Below, in pieces: positions 17,496-22,898 of a stretch of 22,898 nucleotides of DNA. Made by a program: the position numbers and the translations under genes. This DNA comes from an uncultured Muribaculaceae bacterium (GTDB lineage Bacteria; Bacteroidota; Bacteroidia; Bacteroidales; Muribaculaceae): NCBI GenBank assembly GCA_910585285.1, contig CAJUDL010000054.1, positions 1 through 22,898 of the forward strand, in the 5' to 3' direction. Each line of letters starts with the position of its first letter. Position 1 is the first letter of the stretch. Under the pieces are notes generated by a model. The model was not told the origin of the DNA, ran no database searches, and was given only the letters and a program-made list of their open reading frames with translations.

Positions 17496-17690
17496 AGAGT
17501 ATGTTTACTTTTAACACGAATTTAATTTTTGGGAATTCCTTTGTAATTCTATCGGCTCCCATAAAGGATCTTTTTGGCGAATTTTCCAAGTCTCATCAGT
17601 CGCATAGCCCGCTATGCTCCTTCTTCAACTTGAAAAATTCCCTCAAAAATCTCTCTTTATGTGAACCAATGTTAAAAGTAAACATACTCT
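17496..17690 (+). repeat. Hairpin repeat, copy D (195 bp), divergent ends but same core
   Basis: A perfect 21-bp terminal inverted repeat (17496-17516 with 17670-17690, starting AGAGTATGTTTAC) unrelated to the ends of copies A-C. The centre matches theirs: TCTTTTTGGC, CAGTCGCATA, TATGCTCCTTCTT, CTCAAAAAT and TTTATGTG occur in the same order and spacing. The apical hairpin is GCATAG (17602-17607) with CTATGC (17612-17617); the next stem, 17579-17591 with 17628-17640, pairs at 12 of 13 positions. It sits directly after sprA and before the transporter gene. The short ORF over it has no protein-like features. Confidence 0.85.
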
Positions 17691-17720
17691 AAAAATAGTC
17701 GTTATTTGATGCCTTTTTTG

Positions 17721-17728
17721 TAATTTTG
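17721..17728 (+). promoter_or_regulatory. -7 box immediately before the transporter ATG
   Basis: TAATTTTG, a perfect TAnnTTTG followed by C, ends only 4 nt before the ATG at 17733. If used, the transcript would begin at or within the first codons. A TTTG lies upstream at 17705-17708, closer than the usual spacing. Confidence 0.45.
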
Positions 17729-17732
17729 CAAA

Positions 17733-19394
17733 ATGGACTGGATAGAAAGTATTTTATTTGAACATTCGGCAGTGCAAGCCGTCATAGTTATTTCCGTTAT
17801 AATTGCGGTTGGACTCGGCTTGGGCAAAATCCATATTTGTGGTATATCGCTCGGAGTTACCTGGGTATTTTTCGCAGGTATTCTTGCAGGCTATCTCGGT
17901 TTCTCCATTGATCCCGGAATGCTTAATTTCGCGCAAAGTTTCGGTCTGATTCTTTTTATATATGAGTTAGGTCTTAAGGTCGGACCCGGATTCTTCAGTT
18001 CATTTCGACAGGGTGGGGTAAAACTGAATCTCCTTGGACTTGCCACCGTCGTGCTTGGCACGGGTGTGGCAATCGGTCTGAGCTATATCTTCAGCGTTCC
18101 GATGTCAGACATGACAGGCATCATAAGCGGTGCTACAACAAATACGCCGGCACTTGGTGCAGCACAGCAGGCATTACAGCAGCTTGGAATTTCAGCCAAT
18201 GGGGCGGCGTTGAGTTGCGCGGTGACATATCTTCTCGGTGTGGTTGGCGTAATATTTGCAATCATTGTGGTTCGCAAGTTAGTTGTAAAAGATTCGGATT
18301 TCTCAGTCAATCTTTCTGAAGATGATCACAACACTTTCATTGCTACGTTTCTGGTAAAGAATCCTGCGATATATGGAAAAAGCATAAAAGAGATTGCGGG
18401 CATAACTCCTGTAAAGTTTGTAATTTCTCGGTTATGGAGAGATGGGGAGGTCAGCATTCCTACATCCGATATGAATGTAAATGAGAATGACCGGTTAATG
18501 GTCATCACAACTGAAGCTGATGTGGAAGCTTTGACTGTTTTGTTCGGAGAGCATGAAAGCCGGGATTGGAACACTGGCGATATCGATTGGAATAAGATCG
18601 ACAGTTCTCTTACATCCAAACACCTTATCATAAGCAAACCGGAGCTTAACGGTAAAAAACTTGGCAGCCTGCGTTTGAGAAACAATTACGGCATCAACAT
18701 AACCCGTGTGAGCCGCAGCGGTGTCATACTTCTTGCCACCCCAAGCCTTGTGCTCCAACTTGGCGACCGACTTACGGTGGTAGGGAAGGAACACCAAATT
18801 GATAAAGTGGCGAAAGTTGTGGGGAATACTGCTACCAAACTTAAGGATCCTAACTTGGCGGTGATTTTCGTCGGGGTAGTGCTTGGATTGTTATTGGGAT
18901 CGATTCCAATTGTGATACCCGGAATTTCTGCTCCCGTAAAATTAGGACTTGCCGGAGGTCCGATAATCGTTGGAATTCTCATGGGACGCTTCGGACCGAA
19001 TTTTCAGATGGTCACATATACAACCCGCAGCGCGAACCTGATGCTCCGAGGGATAGGACTTTCATTGTTTCTTGCCTGTCTGGGTCTTGATTCCGGAGCA
19101 CATTTCATAGATACAATAATGAAAGGGGATGGTTTGCTATGGATTGGTCTTGGATTCATAGTGACCACTATACCGGTAATAATAATGGCGATTATTTCAT
19201 TGCGCCTTTCCAAACTTGATTTCGGTTCTACCTGCGGAATGCTTTGCGGAGCCATGGCAAATCCAATGGCACTGAATTATGCCAACGACACGATACCCGG
19301 CGACAATCCCGCCGTGAGTTACGCAACAGTTTACCCGATAGCCATGTTCTCCCGCGTCGTGATCGCTCAGCTCCTCATTCTAATATTCATGTAG
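17733..19394 (+). CDS. AspT/YidE-type transporter with two TrkA_C domains
   Basis: A 553-aa inner-membrane carrier of the aspartate:alanine exchanger (AAEx) family. Two hydrophobic halves of about five helices each (residues about 10-185 and 370-553) flank two cytosolic TrkA_C (RCK_C) domains at about 190-272 and 290-366. The family motif is GATTNTPALG at 133-142, with its counterpart CGAMANPMALNYAND near 505-519. Relatives exchange amino acids or dicarboxylates; the substrate here is not readable. The N-terminus MDWIESILFEHSAVQAV fits the family, so the start is probably right although a -7 box abuts it and no ribosome-binding site is visible. It stands alone between copy D and a hairpin at 19400. 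Confidence 0.9.
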   Translation: MDWIESILFEHSAVQAVIVISVIIAVGLGLGKIHICGISLGVTWVFFAGILAGYLGFSIDPGMLNFAQSFGLILFIYELGLKVGPGFFSSFRQGGVKLNLLGLATVVLGTGVAIGLSYIFSVPMSDMTGIISGATTNTPALGAAQQALQQLGISANGAALSCAVTYLLGVVGVIFAIIVVRKLVVKDSDFSVNLSEDDHNTFIATFLVKNPAIYGKSIKEIAGITPVKFVISRLWRDGEVSIPTSDMNVNENDRLMVITTEADVEALTVLFGEHESRDWNTGDIDWNKIDSSLTSKHLIISKPELNGKKLGSLRLRNNYGINITRVSRSGVILLATPSLVLQLGDRLTVVGKEHQIDKVAKVVGNTATKLKDPNLAVIFVGVVLGLLLGSIPIVIPGISAPVKLGLAGGPIIVGILMGRFGPNFQMVTYTTRSANLMLRGIGLSLFLACLGLDSGAHFIDTIMKGDGLLWIGLGFIVTTIPVIIMAIISLRLSKLDFGSTCGMLCGAMANPMALNYANDTIPGDNPAVSYATVYPIAMFSRVVIAQLLILIFM

Positions 19395-19399
19395 CATTT

Positions 19400-19450
19400 T
19401 CTGCATTATCGGATCCACGATAATGCAGAGGTTAGATAATGCAGAGGTTA
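19400..19450 (+). other. Hairpin with a tandem 16-bp repeat after the transporter gene
   Basis: A 12-bp stem (19400-19411 with 19418-19429) has a 6-nt loop, 5 nt after the stop codon. The right arm belongs to a perfect tandem duplication of GATAATGCAGAGGTTA (19419-19434 and 19435-19450), so the left arm can pair with either copy. No T run follows. It may terminate or stabilise the transcript. Confidence 0.6.
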
Positions 19451-19566
19451 AAGGAGAAAGGGAATAGGTTAAAGGTAAATTGACACGCCTATGATGTGAG
19501 TACCAGCAGCTACGTTCTGAGGCATCGTTTTATACAAATTCTTCAGGCGTGCAATTTTTTGCCGGA

Positions 19567-19582
19567 TGTGACATTTGTCACA
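19567..19582. promoter_or_regulatory. CRP-consensus palindrome
   Basis: TGTGACATTTGTCACA is a perfect inverted repeat and matches the E. coli CRP consensus TGTGA-N6-TCACA exactly. Its centre lies about 42 bp before the start point implied by the -7 box at 19604-19611, the position of a class II activator site. A CRP/FNR-family regulator is likely; which one is unknown. Confidence 0.6.
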
Positions 19583-19603
19583 TATAATGTCAATTTTTTG
19601 TTT

Positions 19604-19611
19604 TACCTTTG
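19604..19611 (+). promoter_or_regulatory. -7 box of the SecDF-P1-head protein gene
   Basis: TACCTTTG matches TAnnTTTG, about 28 nt before the ATG at 19639. No good -33 element is seen at the normal distance, which fits dependence on an activator bound at 19567-19582. Confidence 0.5.
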
Positions 19612-19638
19612 CGATATTACAGATTATAGACTCGTCAA

Positions 19639-21099
19639 ATGAAGCTAATTACAACTCTAATATTAACCCTCTTCGCTGGTTCGGGCATTGCTGTCGCATC
19701 TGAAAAGTTAGACACTCTTTCGTATGCCTACGGTCATCAGTACACTCTCGCCACAATGGCTGGGAAAAACGATTTGATGCAGAGTGAACAAGATTTCAGG
19801 GATTATATCCGTGGTCTTGAAGAAAACATTCGCAATCTTGCTCAGATGAACGATTCTTCCTATATGCTGTCCTACTCGCTTGGAGCTATGGATGCAATTT
19901 TTATGACGGATGGCATACATCATAAGAAGAAGGAGGATTTGCCGCCATTCTCATGTATTATTGCAGGCTTGCGTAAGGTTGGGAATGATAAAATTACTCT
20001 ACCTGCTGACACAATTGCTGCGATGGATTTTATCAATCAATACAGTAAGGATGGAAAGAAGATTTCAGACCTGGGCAAAGAAATAGAATGCAAGTTTTTT
20101 ACGGCATACGGAATTATGAAAGCTTACCAGCCGGGGCTTCAGAAATATATCAATGAAATGAAACCGGGAACTGCCTGCATAGAGAACCGTAAGGCTTATG
20201 CAACCGGTATGGCAGATGTGCTTGAAGCGTATAGTGAGCCACCTAAAACGGCATACGATATAGGACGATCCATAGCATTGTCGATGAGTTTGTCTTCAGT
20301 TGAGAAAGTTCCTATAAATTATACCTCTTTTGTAGCAGGTGCGAAAGCTTCGCTTGGTCTTGGCGAACAAATCATACCACGGGATGAGGTTGAGGAAATC
20401 TTTAACAATCAATTTGAACAGCAGATTGAAGCGACTGGAGGAATTGATTATGAAGCCAATTTTGAAAAAATTGGTGATTATATTGAGAAACTCGAAATAG
20501 AGCCGTTTAATCAATATAAGGTCGATTGGAAGGTAACAGCTGGTAGGGTAACAGAACACGGAGCAGTTCCGACAGATATTTTCAATAAAGTCATATCTGA
20601 ACTTAATTATTCTAATGAAGTGTTAAGCGGAATACTAATGGCTCAGGTGGGAGATGAGGATAGTCGTCTATATGAAAAATCATTGACGACAATCAAAAAA
20701 TACAATCTGCCGAATGGCTACAAATGGTTTTGCGGCATGATAGACGGTTTACAGACTACAATCGGAATAATGCAAACCAAGTCTGAGTTTGTTGCCAAAG
20801 TGGATAGGGCATCGGTTGACATTGACTCAAATTCCGGCATGATAAATGTGCAGTGGCGTTTCGATGAGGCAGATGCCTTAAAATGGGCGGAATTCACCGA
20901 AGCGAGTATCGGCAAACATGTTGCGGTGGAAATCAATGGCAGATTCATGTTTGCACCCAGAGTCAACCAGCAGATCACCGGTGGCAGCTGTGCCATTTCA
21001 GGCATGTCTCCGGAAGAAATCAACTGCCTGTTTAGGAACGCTGAAAAGGTAGTTAACCAAGACCCGGTTAATGCAATAGAAATAATTGATCTGAATTAG
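19639..21099 (+). CDS. Exported protein with FKBP_N-like repeats and a SecDF P1-head-like C-terminus
   Basis: A 486-aa secreted or periplasmic protein with an N-terminal signal peptide (MKLITTLILTLFAGSGIAVA). From about 24 to 270 it has helical repeats of the kind found before FKBP domains (DTLSYAYGHQYTL, MLSYSLGAMDAIF, TAYDIGRSIALSM), but no FKBP catalytic domain follows. Residues about 391-472 resemble the P1 head subdomain of SecD: IGKHVAVEINGRFMFAPRV, then ITGGSCAISGMSPEEINCL, parallels SecD GKPLAIVLDG...SAP...ITGG...ISG...EEA. No SecDF membrane helices are present. A substrate-handling or chaperone role in the envelope is possible but unproven. It is preceded by a CRP-like site and followed 14 nt later by the radical-SAM gene. 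Confidence 0.7.
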   Translation: MKLITTLILTLFAGSGIAVASEKLDTLSYAYGHQYTLATMAGKNDLMQSEQDFRDYIRGLEENIRNLAQMNDSSYMLSYSLGAMDAIFMTDGIHHKKKEDLPPFSCIIAGLRKVGNDKITLPADTIAAMDFINQYSKDGKKISDLGKEIECKFFTAYGIMKAYQPGLQKYINEMKPGTACIENRKAYATGMADVLEAYSEPPKTAYDIGRSIALSMSLSSVEKVPINYTSFVAGAKASLGLGEQIIPRDEVEEIFNNQFEQQIEATGGIDYEANFEKIGDYIEKLEIEPFNQYKVDWKVTAGRVTEHGAVPTDIFNKVISELNYSNEVLSGILMAQVGDEDSRLYEKSLTTIKKYNLPNGYKWFCGMIDGLQTTIGIMQTKSEFVAKVDRASVDIDSNSGMINVQWRFDEADALKWAEFTEASIGKHVAVEINGRFMFAPRVNQQITGGSCAISGMSPEEINCLFRNAEKVVNQDPVNAIEIIDLN

Positions 21100-21113
21100 G
21101 GATATCACTATGT

Positions 21114-21737
21114 ATGGAGAAACAACGGGGTAAGATAATAGGCACCGCACGGCATCGCCTTTCTACTGACGGCGATGGTGTCACTACACTTGTTGCCTTT
21201 CATGGCTGTACGCTCCGCTGCAGGTATTGTCTGAACCCACAATCGTTAGGTGATAGCGGTCGTTTCCGAGAGTATTCACCGGAGGAACTGTATGCCGAGA
21301 CGCGCATCGACGAGCTTTATTTCATCGCCACAAACGGAGGTGTGACTTTCGGTGGCGGCGAGCCATGCCTGCGTCCGCAGTTTATCCGGGAGTTCCGCGA
21401 ATTGTGTGGTCATGCATGGCAACTCAATCTGGAGACATCGCTCAATGTCCCGACAGCCAATATCGAGGCGTTGCTCCTGGTAGTCAATACTCTGATTATC
21501 GACATTAAGGATATGAATCCAGACATTTATCGCAGCTATACGGGGCAGAGCAATGACCTTGTTCTTGACAATCTTCGCCTGATAGCCGAATCCGGCCGTC
21601 AAAACGACTGCATTATCCGCATACCTCTAATTCCGAACTATAATACCGACACCGACCGAGAGAAAAGCCGCAAGGCTCTCGAGGCTCTCGGTTTCAGCCT
21701 ATTCGATTTATTCACCTATAAAATCCGCAAACACTGA
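21114..21737 (+). CDS. Radical-SAM glycyl-radical-enzyme activase-like protein
   Basis: A 207-aa protein, shorter than pyruvate formate-lyase activase (about 245 aa), lacking part of the C-terminus. The [4Fe-4S] cluster motif is C32xxxC36xxC39 within HGCTLRCRYCLNP. SAM-binding signatures are GVTFGGGEP at 76-84 and the later DIKDMNPDIYRSYTG and IRIPLIPNYN. These place it with glycyl-radical activases, which generate a protein radical using SAM. No glycyl-radical enzyme is adjacent. The next gene starts 2 nt after the stop and encodes a protein with its own CxxxCxxC motif. Base composition is clearly GC-richer than the preceding gene (35 of 60 in two lines counted, against 16 of 60 in one line at 20461). 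Confidence 0.85.
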   Translation: MEKQRGKIIGTARHRLSTDGDGVTTLVAFHGCTLRCRYCLNPQSLGDSGRFREYSPEELYAETRIDELYFIATNGGVTFGGGEPCLRPQFIREFRELCGHAWQLNLETSLNVPTANIEALLLVVNTLIIDIKDMNPDIYRSYTGQSNDLVLDNLRLIAESGRQNDCIIRIPLIPNYNTDTDREKSRKALEALGFSLFDLFTYKIRKH

Positions 21738-21739
21738 CT

Positions 21740-22681
21740 ATGGCACGAGGAAAGCAGACCTGCAAGATACTGAAAGAAATACGTCGGCAGATTGCCGAGG
21801 CAAACGGCATCGAATTCGCCATATCGGAGTGTCGCTACAAGGGCGACTGTCTCGGCACATGCCCCAAATGCGAAGCTGAGGTGCGCTACCTTGAGCAACA
21901 GCTCCGCGCGCGCTCCCTCGCCGGAAAAGCCATAGCCCTCGCCGGAATCTCGGCAGCTTCACTTGTCATGCTCATGCCGATGACTTCCGAAGCACAGACA
22001 CCAACAGAACATCAAGACTTATTGAAAGGAAGTGTCCCGGTAATGGCTGATACAATCACAGTCAGAGGTATTGTGATGTGTGGCGATACGTTGCTGGACG
22101 GAAGTATATCAAAAGAGCCGTTAATCGGAGCAACCATATCAAATAAACGATTGGCGTCAGGAACCTATGCAGATTTAGATGGTCATTTCGAATTGACTGC
22201 GTGTGTCGGAGATACTTTGAAAGTGGAATATGTCGGTTATGAACCGCAGACAATCATTGTAACCGAGGATATGATAAATGCCGAAATCACACTTGTACCC
22301 AATAGTAATGCTTTATTGGGTGAAGTAGTATTTGTTGGGGCTATGCCCGCTCGCAAAGACAATCACTATCTTGATCTTAATGTATCTGATGAAAAAGGCA
22401 ACGTAATTGTCTTTGAAGAGCTTTATGTTGAGCGTGTATGGATTGACGAAGATGGAGATGAAGACTCGGAATATATTTCACTTGAATACTTTGACGATAA
22501 ACATCCATGTCGCATTTATTGGGATTACCAAAGCGGCTTACAAGATGAAGATGGTAAGCCACTTAAAGAAGCGACACTCCGCATAGAGGCAGAGGGCTAT
22601 GACGACCCGGTTACAATCAAGGTCAAATATCCCAAACGCAAAGCCAAGAAAACCATCAAGTTCAAACACAAAAAGAAATAG
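21740..22681 (+). CDS. Membrane protein with N-terminal Cys-cluster domain and a carboxypeptidase-regulatory-like domain
   Basis: A 313-aa protein in three parts. Residues 1-62 form a charged domain with C8 and the cluster C31-x5-C37-x3-C41-x2-C44, suited to binding metal or an iron-sulfur cluster. Residues about 63-85 are one hydrophobic segment ending SEAQT, a signal anchor or late signal peptide. Residues about 107-190 are a carboxypeptidase-regulatory-like beta domain (LIGATISNKRLASGTYADLDG, then VEYVGYEPQTI), followed by an acidic unassigned part and a lysine-rich end. The N-domain would be cytosolic and the rest outside. DNA for the N-domain is GC-rich like the radical-SAM gene; DNA for the outer part is AT-richer. 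The function is unknown. Confidence 0.75.
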   Translation: MARGKQTCKILKEIRRQIAEANGIEFAISECRYKGDCLGTCPKCEAEVRYLEQQLRARSLAGKAIALAGISAASLVMLMPMTSEAQTPTEHQDLLKGSVPVMADTITVRGIVMCGDTLLDGSISKEPLIGATISNKRLASGTYADLDGHFELTACVGDTLKVEYVGYEPQTIIVTEDMINAEITLVPNSNALLGEVVFVGAMPARKDNHYLDLNVSDEKGNVIVFEELYVERVWIDEDGDEDSEYISLEYFDDKHPCRIYWDYQSGLQDEDGKPLKEATLRIEAEGYDDPVTIKVKYPKRKAKKTIKFKHKKK

Positions 22682-22686
22682 CAGCA

Positions 22687-22863
22687 ATGGATCAGATTGG
22701 TAAATTCATAGCCTCGGCGGTTGTCATGTTCTTATTCATGTTCAGCCTGATATTCTGCTTCGACTCGCCCGACACGTTGACCAATATCCTGTTGGTCAGT
22801 GCAAACGTGCTGTTTTGGGGAGGTATTCTCTGGCTCATTAACAGGAAAGGAGGCAAGCGATGA
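22687..22863 (+). CDS. Small two-helix membrane protein
   Basis: A 58-aa ORF starting MDQIGKFIASAVVMFLFMF, with hydrophobic helices at about 6-25 and 33-51 and a basic tail (NRKGGKR). It starts 5 nt after the previous stop codon and overlaps the next ATG by four bases (ATGA), so it is in the operon. I do not recognise a family. It may be an accessory subunit of the following membrane protein. Confidence 0.7.
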   Translation: MDQIGKFIASAVVMFLFMFSLIFCFDSPDTLTNILLVSANVLFWGGILWLINRKGGKR

Positions 22864-22898
22864 AACTGATATACAAAGCAAAATGGCCGATTGTCATA
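22860..22898 (+). CDS. Start of a further operon gene (cut by window end)
   Basis: The ATG at 22860 overlaps the previous stop (ATGA) and is preceded by a strong GGAGG. The visible part reads MKLIYKAKWPIVI, a basic start leading into a hydrophobic stretch, consistent with a membrane protein. Nothing more can be said. Confidence 0.65.
   Translation, partial: MKLIYKAKWPIVI

Noticed and set aside
17501..17692. 63-codon ORF after sprA
   Set aside because: It lies wholly over hairpin repeat D, has no conserved protein features, and its ends are the terminal inverted repeats.
21114..21737. Naming the activase pflA or nrdG
   Set aside because: The radical-SAM motifs fit the activase family, but the protein is short and no pyruvate formate-lyase or anaerobic ribonucleotide reductase is adjacent, so a specific symbol is not justified.

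Overview
The window looks like chromosomal DNA from a Bacteroidales member, probably a gut lineage near Muribaculaceae; the family is inferred, the order is well supported. The evidence is a full-length SprA/Sov-type type IX secretion (T9SS) translocon joined to ruvA, a GLPGLI-family protein beside a carboxypeptidase-regulatory-domain outer-membrane protein, an rsfS-ftsH pair, and many promoter boxes of the Bacteroidetes type (TAnnTTTG, several with TTG or TTTG about 19-20 nt upstream). There is no rRNA, tRNA, CRISPR array, phage or transposase gene.

Layout. 1-407: part of an interspersed repeat, hairpins and two promoter-like sites. 408-1376 (+): a YtfE/RIC-like di-iron hemerythrin sensor fused to a LuxR DNA-binding domain. 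1409-2773 (-): a TrpB2-type tryptophan synthase beta chain, convergent with the regulator across a shared hairpin terminator. 2774-3318: non-coding, with several hairpins. 3319-4878 (-): a GLPGLI operon whose second gene, an outer-membrane barrel protein, has lost its middle; the promoter carries two identical inverted-repeat operators. 5219-7761 (-): rsfS-ftsH ending in a strong terminator. 8097-9256 (-): recR plus a GNAT acetyltransferase, bracketed by two 186-bp copies of the repeat. 9524-17481 (+): ruvA-sprA, overlapping by one base. 17733-19394 (+): AspT/YidE-type transporter. 19639-21099 (+): exported protein with a SecDF P1-head-like C-terminus. 21114-22898 (+): an operon of a radical-SAM activase, a Cys-motif membrane protein, a two-helix miniprotein and a gene cut by the window edge.

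Most genes are housekeeping or envelope functions: recombination repair (recR, ruvA), membrane proteolysis (ftsH), ribosome silencing (rsfS) and protein secretion (sprA). The less ordinary content is: (i) a repeat family whose members have unrelated ends but a common fold, with a covarying base pair in the apical hairpin; (ii) the radical-SAM/Cys-motif operon, where a GC-rich block covers the activase and the N-terminal domain of the next gene and stops inside that gene; (iii) the RIC-LuxR fusion; (iv) the twin-operator GLPGLI promoter; (v) the SecDF-P1-head fusion behind a CRP-consensus palindrome. Family calls come from reading motifs; no database search was run.
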